A DNA stretch of 51,224 nucleotides from contig NZ_JAKLSQ010000026.1 of NCBI RefSeq assembly GCF_022014495.1, positions 1 to 51,224 of the forward strand, given 5' to 3'. The translations under genes were made by a program, and so were the position numbers. Each line of letters opens with the position of its first letter. The stretch's first letter is position 1. The DNA is from Sandaracinobacteroides sayramensis. Its GTDB lineage: Bacteria; Pseudomonadota; Alphaproteobacteria; Sphingomonadales; Sphingomonadaceae. The notes below the pieces were generated by a model, which was given only the letters and a program-made list of their open reading frames with translations, was not told where the DNA came from and searched no databases. This document shows positions 1 to 8,868 of this stretch, in pieces.

Positions 1-29
1 CTTTTCTGCTGGCGCTGCGGGTGAGGAAG

Positions 30-62
30 AAAGCTGGACCCCGGGTCAAGCCCGGGGTGACG
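30..62. repeat. 33-bp palindromic intergenic element, single copy
   Basis: This element has the palindromic core CCCCGGGTCAAGCCCGGGG, with 7-base arms around a 5-base centre, flanked by AAAGCTGGA and TGACG. The same 33 bases occur at 38762-38794, 38821-38853 and 51162-51194. It lies just past the 3' end of the MBL-fold gene. REP-like palindromes of this type are common between genes in alphaproteobacteria. A partner in opposite orientation, as seen at the other loci, would lie left of the window if it exists. Confidence 0.85.
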
Positions 63-99
63 AAGGTGGGGTGGGGGAAATATGAGTTCCCCCCCCAAC

Positions 100-1560
100 C
101 TAGCGGAACTCCAGCTCCACCCAGGGCACCGAGCCTGCCATGCCGCGCGTCGCGGAAACCAGCGCCGGAGTCTTCCAGCCCTCCATCGGATCGGGAAGCG
201 TCTGGTCCTTCACCCAGTCGCTGTCGGAAGCAATCAGCCGTCCCTGCGTCTGCCGGCCGAGCGCCGCCATCAGCTTGCCCGCCGGGAAGTCCTTCCAGCG
301 GCAGCGGTTCAGCGCCACATCGGTATCCACCGGCACGAAGGCGATGAGATTGGCCGCGTCCATGGATTCCAGCGCGTCCTTCGCCGTGGCGTTGACGCTG
401 CCATGGTGGCCGACCTTGTAGAAGGCCGTGCGGGCGACGAGATCGGCGGCGATCTTCCCTTGCCCGCCTTCGAACTCCACATCCTTCCAGCTTTTCCAGT
501 TCCCGCCCTGCGCGTCGGCGGCGAACAGCAGCACATGGCCGCTTGCCTCCAGCTCGATGGCCAGCACCAGGCTGCTGTTGTTGGTGTTGCGGTCCAGCTG
601 GAGCGCGAAGTCCAGCGCCGATCCCAGCCATTCGCCGTCGATCCGGCGGCGTTCCGCCAGCAGGTCGCGGCTGCTGCCGAGGGGAGCGGAATCTTCGAAA
701 TAATGCTGCCAGAAATGCGCCCGGCCTGCTTCGTCCAGGCCGGACCAATCGCCTTCCAGCACATCGCAAAGCCGCGCGCCCTGGTCTCCATCGAAGGGAG
801 CATAAGGGTCGTGCTGGCTGGGAATCCGGCCTTCCGACACGCTGAGCGCGGCGGAAACGGCAGCGAAGGGGCCAGCCGCTGGCGCGCCGGCGCCGAAGCG
901 ATATTCGTTGCTCGGGTTGTCGTGAATCCTCAGCGTCTTCGCATCCCTCGGCGGGCCGAGAACGCGGATCCGCACGCCGTCGTGCAGGCCCTTCGCCGGC
1001 GCGTCGGTTCCGGGAAGCAGGTAGCGTGGCCGGCCATCGGGCGCGAGCAGGCGCAAGGCTTCGCGCGCGCTGCGCACCCGTTCTCCGGCGGCCCCGAACA
1101 GGAAGCCCATCAGCGAATCGACTCCGGCCACCAGCCCCTCGCCCACCCCGAAGGCGAGCGGCATCTTCGAGCGCAGGCCCGAGACGATGGCCGCGCCATC
1201 GCCTTTGAAGCGGTCGAGCTGTTTCGCCACTTCGTCGTCCGGGTCTTCCGCCCAGCTCAGCCAGACGTCGCCGACCGTGAACTTCGCCCAAGCCCCGCGC
1301 GCGGTGAGGAAGGCGGAGAGATGGTCCCAATGCTCATGCGTGCCGGCGATCACATCCAGCACGCCGTCCGTGCGCTCGTGGATGTCCTGCACCACCTCCG
1401 CCATCCGCTTGTTGCTGCCGGGCATCATCTGGTGGGCGCCGCAGTCGATCAGCAGGTGCAGCCGGCCGCCGTCGGCGCGCGGCAGGTCGATCAGGATGCA
1501 GTCGCCGATCCCCTGCGCATAGAGGCGGACCTTGACGCTTGCGGGCGAAGTGCTGGCCAT
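100..1560 (-). CDS. ComEC-like metallo-beta-lactamase-fold hydrolase
   Basis: The 486-residue protein has a metallo-beta-lactamase fold. An N-terminal strand region (GIGDCILIDL, then LLIDCG) leads to the metal motif THEHWDH (His75, His77, Asp79, His80). Later segments NNSSLVLAIE, LLFAADAQ and VGHHGS match the C-terminal part of the ComEC/Rec2 type, whose members act on phosphodiester substrates. There is no signal peptide or membrane segment, so it is probably cytoplasmic. The ATG at 1560 overlaps the stop of the upstream protease gene (TGATG), so the two are almost certainly translated together. A longer open frame to 1857 runs over the upstream gene and is not needed. Nuclease or phosphodiesterase activity is an inference; the substrate is unknown. 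Confidence 0.85.
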   Translation of the reverse strand: MASTSPASVKVRLYAQGIGDCILIDLPRADGGRLHLLIDCGAHQMMPGSNKRMAEVVQDIHERTDGVLDVIAGTHEHWDHLSAFLTARGAWAKFTVGDVWLSWAEDPDDEVAKQLDRFKGDGAAIVSGLRSKMPLAFGVGEGLVAGVDSLMGFLFGAAGERVRSAREALRLLAPDGRPRYLLPGTDAPAKGLHDGVRIRVLGPPRDAKTLRIHDNPSNEYRFGAGAPAAGPFAAVSAALSVSEGRIPSQHDPYAPFDGDQGARLCDVLEGDWSGLDEAGRAHFWQHYFEDSAPLGSSRDLLAERRRIDGEWLGSALDFALQLDRNTNNSSLVLAIELEASGHVLLFAADAQGGNWKSWKDVEFEGGQGKIAADLVARTAFYKVGHHGSVNATAKDALESMDAANLIAFVPVDTDVALNRCRWKDFPAGKLMAALGRQTQGRLIASDSDWVKDQTLPDPMEGWKTPALVSATRGMAGSVPWVELEFR

Positions 1561-4500
1561 CACGCCTCTCCTTCTTCGATCCGGCTGTGGACGATCGCGA
1601 ATATCTCGTCGGCGCCGAACGCATCGGCCTGCCCTTCCGCCTGGCCGAAATAGGCGGCGCGCACGCCTTCCGAGCCGCGCCCGGCCCGCCAGTTGCGCTC
1701 CCGCTCCAGCCGGGTGGCGGAGAGCATCGGCTTCACGATCGAATAGCGGATTTCCGGCACGATCTCGTCGCTTCTGGTGGCGAAGGGGTCGACGATCAGC
1801 GTCGTGCCGCCGCGGAACCAGAAGCGCCCGGCGGACGGGTCGGCCGGGTCCACCCACTCCGGCCGGCGCTGGCGGATGCGGATGACGACATCGAAGGCCA
1901 GACGCTGCGTCGTCTGTTCGGACTGGCCGAGGTCGCGCATTTTCGGCCGCACATCGTCCACATAGACGCGAGTCGCCTGCGTTTTCCGCGCGAACGGCTC
2001 GAAATCCGGGCCATAGAGCGGCAGGCCGGGCTCCAGGCCCAAAAGCTCGTGCAGCCGGGTTTCGCCGGCCGCCAGCTCGGCGGCGAGCGCCTTGTGCAAC
2101 GCCGAGGTGGCAAGATCGGCCCGCCGCTGGCTGAGCTGCTGCATGCGGGCGCGGCTGTAATCGGTGCCGGGGCGCAGATCGAAGCTTTCCACCAGTTCCG
2201 TCAGCCAGGGCGCGGTGCGCAGCGCCGGCTCGGGCCGGCGCCAGACCAGCGTTTCCTCCGACAGGGTGCGAAGCCCGCGCGGATATATGTCGAGCTGGCG
2301 AAAGGCTTCGATGATGGCGATGCGGTAGCCGGCGAGATCCTCCGGCCAGGCGTCGACGTCGGCGGTGACGAGGGCGCGCAGATAATCGCCATAGCTGATG
2401 TCGTTGGGCGGCAGATAGTCGAGCGCGCGGATGACGATCCGCTGCACTTCCGAGGCCGCCTTGCAGATCTCGCTGGTGAGGCCCTTCACCAGCACCGGGT
2501 GCAGTTCCCCGTCCGGCAGGCGGCCCGTGCCGCCGGTCGCCAGCCGGGTCAGTTCGCCGGTGCGCATGCCGGCGACCGCAAGGAATGCCTCGTAGACGGC
2601 GAAGACCAGCACCGAGCCGAGCTCGTGCACCGGCAAGTCTGTGTCATACTGGAGGGCGGGCTTATTCTCTCCGCGCGCCTTCTTCGGCTGATAGTCGCGC
2701 AGCGGCCCATCGCCGCCTCGCCCCTGCCCCAGTTGCAGGGCCAGCGTGCCGAGCATCCCCCCCATGGAGAAATCCCGCCCGCCGACCGCCACCTGGCTGG
2801 CGACGATATCCCTCAGGCGGAACTGCTCGAACAGGGCGACGATGTCGGCGAAGCCTTCGTGGAAGGCCAGCACGTCCGGGTTGCTGGCGTCGCGCAGCGC
2901 CGGGCTGATACCGTCCAGCAGCGCGTGGGTCATTTCATGGGCGATGACGTCGGCCGAGAGGCAACTGAACACCATCGTGCCCTGCGGCACGGCCGAGCGG
3001 GTATCGGCGTTGGACGGCGAATAGCCGAAGAGTATCGCCACCTTGTGCGGGCTGTAGAAGGCGTTCGCCTCGCGCAGCGCGTGCGGGTAGATTCGCAGGC
3101 GCTGCCGGAAGGCGGGGATTCGCCGCCGCTCGGCCGAAGTGTCGCCGGGCTGGCGGCCGCTCGCCCAGAGCATGCGGCGGCCGAGCGCTTCCTCGAACGC
3201 CTCGATCGTCCGCATGCCGACCGCATAGACCATCTGCTGGTGGAATTGCGGATTGCCCTCCGAAGGGCGAAGCCCGTCCGAAAGCGCGATCTGCACGTCG
3301 TTCAGGTCGACGGGCGGGTAAAGCCGGTCGGTCGGTGGATCGACATCGACGATTTCCAGATATTCGCCGACCGGGCCGGGCTTCAGATCCCGCTCGTTCA
3401 CGACATCGACGGTCGAGACCAGTTGCGCGCTGGTGGAGAGGCTGGCCGCGAGCGACGGGTCGCGGGCGTAGATCCGCAGCCGCCGGCGGGCCGGGCCATG
3501 GGCGGTGTCGGCCGGCGGCGCCGGGGCGCGGCCCCTGGGCAGCCCCGCCGGCGCTGGCGGCGTGCGGAACGCGGGGCCGGCCGCCCCTTCGCCCGCCAGC
3601 CTGGCGCGCAGCGTCGCCCGAAGCGGCGCGGAGGCAAGGTCCGAGGCTTCCACCCGTTCGAGGACGCGGCGGACCGCCGCCACATCCTCCGCGTTCGCCG
3701 GATCGAGCGATTCCGGCTCCGGCAGGTCCGTCGTTGCCTGTCCGTCTTCGCCGGCCAGTTCGCGATGCGCTTCCAGAAGCTGGATCAGCTCCAGTTCGAA
3801 CAGGGCGTCGCGTTCCCGATCGGCGAAGCCGACGCCCCGGCCGGAGACGAGCTTGAGGAAATGGAAGCTGGCGTCCGCCACCGGCGCCTTGCGCAGCTCC
3901 GCCTGCGGCAGCGGCGCGGTGGCGAGCAGTTTCGCCGCATCCAGCAGCCCATGGCCGAACTTGGCGTGCACCTTTTCTCCATCCACTTCCCTCGCGCTGG
4001 CGAACAGCGCCTGCCGGGCGGCTTCCCCGCGCTGCCAGGGAAGATAGTCCTTCAGCGCCGGCTTCCATTGCGCCAGCCACAGCGCGACGGCGGCGGCGAT
4101 CTGCGGCGTCGCCGACGAGGTGCCGCCGGCGCGGCCGACCTTGTCCCCCGTTCCCAGTTCCGCCCAGGGAATGTCGGGCGTGAAGGCGGAAAGCGCATAG
4201 AGCATCTTCGCCGCCGGGCCGTGGCAGCCGGCCATGGGCTTGGAATTGGGCCATTCATAGGGCCGCCCATCCTGCATCATGCCGCAGGCCGCGACCACGC
4301 GGCGGAAGCGGGCCGGCCAGACGATGGTGGGAAAAGGCTTGTCGAAAAAGGTGTTGCCCGCCGCCGTCACCATCACCAGCCCGCGTTCGTAGGCGGCGTT
4401 CACCGCGTCCGCCATCGCTTTGGAAGCAAGGCCGCCCATGCTCATGGAGAGCACATCGGCGCCGCGCCTGATCGCCTCGCGGAAACCGGCCACGACGCTT

Positions 4501-5186
4501 CCGGTGGTCACCAGCACCACATCCTTGCCGACTCGCAGCGGCAGCAGGCTCGCATCCGGGCAGCCGCCGAAATCCGGGCCCGCCAGGATCGAAAGCGTGC
4601 CGGTGCCATGGCCGGGCTGTTCCAGCCCCGGCAGGCCGCCGCCGGGCGTGCGGGCGCCGTCCTGCGGCGAATCCCCCTTCACGAAGCTCCGGTGCAGCGG
4701 GTCGATGTTGCGGGGTTTCTGCCGGTGATCGGGGTCGAAGCCGGTGTCCAGATGCGCCACCAGCACATCCTTCTGCCTGTCGGCCGCCACTTGCGCCCGC
4801 GCCTTGTCGAGGCCGGTGCGTTGCAGGTGCCAGGCGTTAAACGCCGCGCTTCCGCTAGCGGGGGCGGGGCCTGCCGATCGAGTCCACTGGCGGTCCGGCT
4901 CGGCGGCGAGTACGGCATTGGCGCCGAAGCCCATGCCGCCACGGCGGGCAAGCTCATGCACCTGTTCCCAGACCTGCCCGCTCTGGTCGAAGCGAAGCCA
5001 GGTGGCGCCGGCATCCGCCACGCCCATGGAATCGGGGCCGGCCTCGGTTTCGAGGATCACCTCGCCCTGTCGGGCGAAGTCGCGCGCCGCGCTGGCAAAG
5101 CCCCGGGATTCCTGCCCGGAAAGCTTCACCAATGTGCCGACTATACGGTAATCCTGCCCGAAGGCATCGCCGCTTTTTCCCGCCAT
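1560..5186 (-). CDS. Fused S8 subtilisin-like serine peptidase and gluzincin zinc metallopeptidase
   Basis: This 1208-residue protein carries two complete protease active sites. Residues about 135-420 form an S8 domain: Asp147 in LDTGFD, His193 in PGHGTG, oxyanion Asn278 in TAAGN, and Ser357 in GGTSSATP. A Pro/Ala-rich linker (about 535-565) leads to a second domain with His750-Glu751-x-x-His754 in VIAHEMTHALL and Glu777 in FHEGFAD. That is the thermolysin-like HExxH...ExxxD arrangement, with 22 residues between the last His and the Glu. There is no secretion signal, unlike most members of either family, which suggests an intracellular role. The ATG at 5186 follows GGGG with 7-base spacing; upstream in-frame starts lack a ribosome site. 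It is the first gene of a two-gene unit with the MBL-fold protein. Domain calls are firm; the biological role is unknown. Confidence 0.88.
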   Translation of the reverse strand: MAGKSGDAFGQDYRIVGTLVKLSGQESRGFASAARDFARQGEVILETEAGPDSMGVADAGATWLRFDQSGQVWEQVHELARRGGMGFGANAVLAAEPDRQWTRSAGPAPASGSAAFNAWHLQRTGLDKARAQVAADRQKDVLVAHLDTGFDPDHRQKPRNIDPLHRSFVKGDSPQDGARTPGGGLPGLEQPGHGTGTLSILAGPDFGGCPDASLLPLRVGKDVVLVTTGSVVAGFREAIRRGADVLSMSMGGLASKAMADAVNAAYERGLVMVTAAGNTFFDKPFPTIVWPARFRRVVAACGMMQDGRPYEWPNSKPMAGCHGPAAKMLYALSAFTPDIPWAELGTGDKVGRAGGTSSATPQIAAAVALWLAQWKPALKDYLPWQRGEAARQALFASAREVDGEKVHAKFGHGLLDAAKLLATAPLPQAELRKAPVADASFHFLKLVSGRGVGFADRERDALFELELIQLLEAHRELAGEDGQATTDLPEPESLDPANAEDVAAVRRVLERVEASDLASAPLRATLRARLAGEGAAGPAFRTPPAPAGLPRGRAPAPPADTAHGPARRRLRIYARDPSLAASLSTSAQLVSTVDVVNERDLKPGPVGEYLEIVDVDPPTDRLYPPVDLNDVQIALSDGLRPSEGNPQFHQQMVYAVGMRTIEAFEEALGRRMLWASGRQPGDTSAERRRIPAFRQRLRIYPHALREANAFYSPHKVAILFGYSPSNADTRSAVPQGTMVFSCLSADVIAHEMTHALLDGISPALRDASNPDVLAFHEGFADIVALFEQFRLRDIVASQVAVGGRDFSMGGMLGTLALQLGQGRGGDGPLRDYQPKKARGENKPALQYDTDLPVHELGSVLVFAVYEAFLAVAGMRTGELTRLATGGTGRLPDGELHPVLVKGLTSEICKAASEVQRIVIRALDYLPPNDISYGDYLRALVTADVDAWPEDLAGYRIAIIEAFRQLDIYPRGLRTLSEETLVWRRPEPALRTAPWLTELVESFDLRPGTDYSRARMQQLSQRRADLATSALHKALAAELAAGETRLHELLGLEPGLPLYGPDFEPFARKTQATRVYVDDVRPKMRDLGQSEQTTQRLAFDVVIRIRQRRPEWVDPADPSAGRFWFRGGTTLIVDPFATRSDEIVPEIRYSIVKPMLSATRLERERNWRAGRGSEGVRAAYFGQAEGQADAFGADEIFAIVHSRIEEGEA

Positions 5187-5451
5187 AGAGGTGCCCCTTC
5201 TCCGGACGCCAGACATTGCCCGCGCCGCTGCGCGTGAAACCATTCGCCTTCGATTGCGCCCCACCCGGCGGCCGAATCAGCTGGTGCGGCCGTCCATGCC
5301 CTCGTTAACCTTTTTGCAGCCGGGGCGGAATGCCAATCACCCGTTCGGGGGAGTCGGCGGATTTGCCGCTTCCGGTTGACGCGCCGGGGCCATTCGTCCG
5401 ATCTCCTGCAACAGGATCGGGAGATGATCCGGGATGGCTTGGAAGGCGAGG

Positions 5452-6750
5452 ATGCGGATGGGCTGGTGGACGATCGATCACACACATGAACCCAACGCCA
5501 GTTCATGGGTCGAAGGCGCGGACGGGCATCCAGAGTTTCCAGTGCAGAATCTGCCGTTCGGCCTGTTTTCCAACGGCTTCGCGGCCCCGCGCGTGGGCGT
5601 TGCCATCGGCGGCTTCGTGTTCGATCTGGCCGGCGCCGCCCGCGCCGGCCTGTTCCCGGACCTGCCATGGCTGGAAGATGTCGCCGAAGAGCGGCTGAAC
5701 GAGCTGCTGGCGATGGGCGAGCATGCCCGCGTCGCGCTTCGCCACGCGCTGTTCGCGCTGCTGACGGACAGCGCCAGGGCGGAAACGGCTTCCGCCTTTC
5801 TGCTGCCCGTCGCCGAAGTCGAACTGCACCTGCCGTGCGATGTGGGGAACTACACCGATTTCTACGCCGGCATCCACCACGCGACCCGGATCGGCAAGCT
5901 GTTCCGGCCGGACAATCCGCTGACGCCAAATTACAAGCATGTGCCGATCGGCTATCATGGCCGGGCTTCCTCGGTGGTGCTTTCGGGCACGAACATCGTC
6001 CGCCCGCAGGGGCAGTTGCCGGGCACCGACGGCCCGCGTTTCGGGCCGAGCGAGCGGCTGGACCTGGAGCTGGAGCTCGGCGTCTGGATCGGGCCGGGCA
6101 ACGACCTTGGCCATCCGGTGCCGATCGCCGAAGCGCATGAGCAGATCGCCGGCTTCTGCCTGCTGAACGACTGGTCTGCCCGCGACGTGCAGGCCTGGGA
6201 ATATCAGCCGCTGGGGCCGTTCCTGGCCAAGAGCTTCGCCACCAGCGTCAGCGCCTGGATCGTCACGCCCGAAGCGCTGGCCCCCTTCCGCGGCCCCGCC
6301 TTCCCCCGCGCGGCGGGCGAGCCGCGGCCCCTGCCCTATCTGCGCGACGAGGCGGACGAGCGGCATGGCGGGCTGAGGCTGACGCTGGGCGTCTGGCTGC
6401 AAACCCGCGCCATGCGCGAGGCGGGGCTGCCGGAAGTGCGCCTGTCGGGCGGCAGTTCCGAGGCGCTTTACTGGACGGTGCAGCAGATGGTGGCGCACCA
6501 CACGGTCGGCGGCTGCAACCTGCGCCCCGGCGACCTGTTCGGAACCGGCACCATCTCGGGCGAGGCGCAGGGCAGCGAAGGCTCGCTGCTGGAGCTGACG
6601 GAAGGCGGGCAGAAGCCGGTCGCCCTGCCGAACGGCGAGGAGCGGCGCTTCCTGCTGGATGGCGACCGGCTGCGCATTTCCGCGCGCGCGCAAGCGCCGG
6701 GCTTCGCCGCAATCGGATTCGGCGAATGCGTGGGGGAAATCATCGGCTGA
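5452..6750 (+). CDS. fahA: Fumarylacetoacetase
   Basis: The enzyme hydrolyses fumarylacetoacetate to fumarate and acetoacetate, the last step of tyrosine catabolism, in the cytoplasm. The 432-residue length suits the bacterial family. The N-terminal domain has the typical PVQNLPFG stretch. The active site is visible as YTDFY (Asp136) with His143 in IHHATRIGKLF, then PIGYHGRASS and LNDWSARDVQAWEYQPLGPF. The ATG at 5452 is preceded by GGAAGG at 5-base spacing; an ATG at 5458 is an alternative and the ATG at 5434 lies upstream of the ribosome site. No homogentisate dioxygenase or maleylacetoacetate isomerase is adjacent, so the gene stands apart from the rest of its pathway. It is divergent from the protease/MBL unit. 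Confidence 0.93.
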   Translation: MRMGWWTIDHTHEPNASSWVEGADGHPEFPVQNLPFGLFSNGFAAPRVGVAIGGFVFDLAGAARAGLFPDLPWLEDVAEERLNELLAMGEHARVALRHALFALLTDSARAETASAFLLPVAEVELHLPCDVGNYTDFYAGIHHATRIGKLFRPDNPLTPNYKHVPIGYHGRASSVVLSGTNIVRPQGQLPGTDGPRFGPSERLDLELELGVWIGPGNDLGHPVPIAEAHEQIAGFCLLNDWSARDVQAWEYQPLGPFLAKSFATSVSAWIVTPEALAPFRGPAFPRAAGEPRPLPYLRDEADERHGGLRLTLGVWLQTRAMREAGLPEVRLSGGSSEALYWTVQQMVAHHTVGGCNLRPGDLFGTGTISGEAQGSEGSLLELTEGGQKPVALPNGEERRFLLDGDRLRISARAQAPGFAAIGFGECVGEIIG

Positions 6751-6831
6751 CAGGCCGGATTGTCGGCAATTGGCTGTTTCCGGCGCGGCGGCCCATGCTA
6801 AGGCCGTCGCGGATCGAGACAGGAGCAGCCC

Positions 6832-7473
6832 GTGCCGGACCAGACGCTCGCCGAAGCCCAGATCCTGACGCGGGAGCTGCGCGACAGCCTGTCGCCGCAG
6901 CAGGTGATCGAGCTGATTCTGGAAGGCAACGCCCGTTTCGCCTCCGGGCGGAGCACGCGGCGCGACTGGGTGGCGGAACAGCAGGGCACGGCCGAGGAAC
7001 AGTTCCCGGCAGCCGTGTTCCTCTCCTGCATGGACAGCCGGGCGCCCCTGACCGCCATCTGCGACATGGGGATCGGCCACGCCTTCAACTGCCGGATCGC
7101 CGGAAACGCCGTGAACGACGATGTGCTGGGCTCGCTGGAATATGCGACGGCCGCCGCCGGCGCGAAGCTGGTGATGGTGCTGGGGCACAGCAATTGCGGG
7201 GCGATCCTGTCGGCCATCGACAATGTGCACTCCGGCAACATGACCATATTGCTCGCCCGCTTCCAGAACGCCATCGAGGAAACGGAATATGCGGGCGAGC
7301 GCACGTCCGCCAACCCGGCGTTCGTCGACGCGGTCGCCCATACGCATCTGCGCCGCACCCTGTGGAAGATACGCGAACGCTCGCTGACGCTGAGGGAATT
7401 GGAGGCGGCTGGGGCGATCGCGATGGTGGCGGCGATCTACGATCTGGAAAGCGGGCGCATTTCGCTGATTTGA
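6832..7473 (+). CDS. Beta-class carbonic anhydrase
   Basis: This 213-residue enzyme interconverts CO2 and bicarbonate. The zinc ligands and catalytic dyad of the beta class are visible: Cys66, Asp68 and Arg70 in SCMDSR, and His119 and Cys122 in GHSNCGA. The GTG at 6832 is preceded by AGGAG at 6-base spacing. The gene follows fumarylacetoacetase by about 80 bases on the same strand and precedes the stress-type genes. It may be co-transcribed with them, but no promoter or terminator was resolved. The N-terminal helix (about 1-45) is ordinary for the class. The exact subclade and any sulfate-transporter partner cannot be told from the sequence. Confidence 0.93.
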   Translation: MPDQTLAEAQILTRELRDSLSPQQVIELILEGNARFASGRSTRRDWVAEQQGTAEEQFPAAVFLSCMDSRAPLTAICDMGIGHAFNCRIAGNAVNDDVLGSLEYATAAAGAKLVMVLGHSNCGAILSAIDNVHSGNMTILLARFQNAIEETEYAGERTSANPAFVDAVAHTHLRRTLWKIRERSLTLRELEAAGAIAMVAAIYDLESGRISLI

Positions 7474-7534
7474 CGGGCGTCAACGCTTCGAGGCACGCTT
7501 GCGGTCTATTGGAAAGCGGAAAGAGAGGCCGAAG

Positions 7535-8356
7535 ATGAAATCCATCCTGCTGCATGTGGCGGAAGACGCCCATTTCGAATCCCGCCTTCAAGGCGCGCTG
7601 GACCTTGTCCGCTTCACTGGCGGGCATCTGGAATGCCTGCAGACGCGGCGCGTTCCGGGCTTCCTGGGGGCCGATGCCGGCGGTTTCGCCGGAAGCGCCG
7701 CCATGGTGGTGCAATTGATGGAGGATGAAGCCAGGCTCGCCGAAGCCGAGCGGCAGAAGCTGACGGCGCGGCTGCAAGGCGAAGGCGTGCCCTTCAGCTT
7801 TGTCGAGGCGATGGGCGAGCCGGGGCAGACGCTGGTCGACCGCTCGCTGCTGGCGGACGTGATCGTGATGACGCAGCCGGGCGCAAGCGGCAGCGACCGG
7901 GACCTCGCGCAGGCGCTGGCGGCCGTGGTGACGCATGCCGACGCCCCGGTGCTGGCGGTGCCGGAAACGGCGAAGCGGGTGGAACTGGAAAAGCCGGTGC
8001 TGGTCGCCTGGAAGCCCACGAAGGAAGCCGCGCATGCGGTGAAGCGCTCCGTCACGCTGCTGAAGAAGGCGGCGCGGGTGGATATCGTGACGATCGACCC
8101 GACCGGATCCGGCGACTTCCCGCCCCTGGCCGTCGCCTCCTATCTCTCCCGCCATGGGATCAAGGCGGAACTGCATGAGCGCACGGCAGGCGGCGGCTCC
8201 ACCTCCGACACGCTGCTGGCGACCGCGCGCGAGCTTGGCTCGGGCCTGCTGGTGATGGGCGGCTATGGCCGCAGCCGCGCCATGGAATTCCTGCTGGGCG
8301 GAGTCACCCGGCGGCTGCTTTCGGCGAGCGACGTGCCTTTGTTGATGGCGCACTGA
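7535..8356 (+). CDS. Tandem universal stress protein (UspA fold)
   Basis: This 273-residue protein consists of two consecutive UspA-like domains. The C-terminal half keeps the ATP-binding signature G-x2-G-x9-G-(S/T) in the form GGYGRSRAMEFLLGGVTRR. The N-terminal half has the Usp beta/alpha pattern but only a degenerate signature near QPGASGSDRD. Tandem Usp proteins of this size are widespread in sphingomonads and respond to starvation or oxidative stress. The ATG at 7535 follows AGAGAGG; the open frame continues upstream without a better start. It leads a group with the DUF6325 and SHOCT proteins. Nucleotide binding by the second domain is inferred from the motif. Confidence 0.88.
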   Translation: MKSILLHVAEDAHFESRLQGALDLVRFTGGHLECLQTRRVPGFLGADAGGFAGSAAMVVQLMEDEARLAEAERQKLTARLQGEGVPFSFVEAMGEPGQTLVDRSLLADVIVMTQPGASGSDRDLAQALAAVVTHADAPVLAVPETAKRVELEKPVLVAWKPTKEAAHAVKRSVTLLKKAARVDIVTIDPTGSGDFPPLAVASYLSRHGIKAELHERTAGGGSTSDTLLATARELGSGLLVMGGYGRSRAMEFLLGGVTRRLLSASDVPLLMAH

Positions 8357-8414
8357 GGGGCTGCAACGCCATTGCCGCAATTCCCTGCCAAGGATGGCAG
8401 GAAAGGAGACATGC

Positions 8415-8867
8415 ATGACGGACAAGCTCGGGCCGGTCGAATTCCTGCTGCTGGGGTTCGAGGGCAATCGTTTCGACGGGCGGATCGCTCCGGCGCTCGC
8501 CGACCTCATCGGGCGCGGCTTCGTCCGCCTGCTCGACCTGGCCGTGGTGACGAAGGACGCCGACGGCGAAGTCGCCATCCTGGAAATGCAGGAACTGCCG
8601 GACGACGTCGCCGAAGCGCTGAAGACCCTGACCGGCGACATTCGCGGCCTGATGTCGGAAGCCGACCTGCTGGAAGTCTCGGACAATCTCGAGCCTTCGA
8701 GCACGGTGGCGGCGCTTCTGGTGGAGCATGTCTGGTCCACCCAGTTCGCCGACGCGGTTCGCGGCGCCGGCGGGGAATTGCTGGTGGCCGAGCGGATTCC
8801 GGGCGACCTGGTGGACCAGGCCCGCGCCACGCTGACCGCCATTGCCGATCTGACCGAAGGAGCCTGA
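8415..8867 (+). CDS. DUF6325-like small acidic protein
   Basis: This 150-residue soluble protein begins with GPVEFLLLGFEGNRFDGRI and continues with a DLIGRGFVRLLDLAVVTKD segment, a pattern I recognise from the DUF6325 family of uncharacterised proteins. The second half has an alternating helix/strand look and ends in a helix (PGDLVDQARATLTAIADL). No catalytic motif is visible. A strong ribosome site (AGGAAAGGAG) precedes ATG 8415; ATG 8394 is in frame but upstream of that site. The stop is one base before the start of the SHOCT gene, so the two genes are co-translated. In other bacteria similar proteins also sit next to SHOCT proteins. The function is unknown. Confidence 0.75.
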   Translation: MTDKLGPVEFLLLGFEGNRFDGRIAPALADLIGRGFVRLLDLAVVTKDADGEVAILEMQELPDDVAEALKTLTGDIRGLMSEADLLEVSDNLEPSSTVAALLVEHVWSTQFADAVRGAGGELLVAERIPGDLVDQARATLTAIADLTEGA

Positions 8868-8868
8868 A

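Noticed and set aside
3505-3600. A frameshift separating the two protease domains
   Set aside because: The reading frame is continuous through the Pro/Ala-rich linker and codon use does not change, so the fusion looks real on sequence evidence.
1539-5237. Very long open frame on the plus strand opposite the protease gene
   Set aside because: It is antisense to a gene with clear active sites and has no domain or ribosome site. GC-rich DNA leaves such frames open by chance. The long antisense frames at 22243-25700 (plus) and 29989-32928 (minus) were dropped for the same reason.
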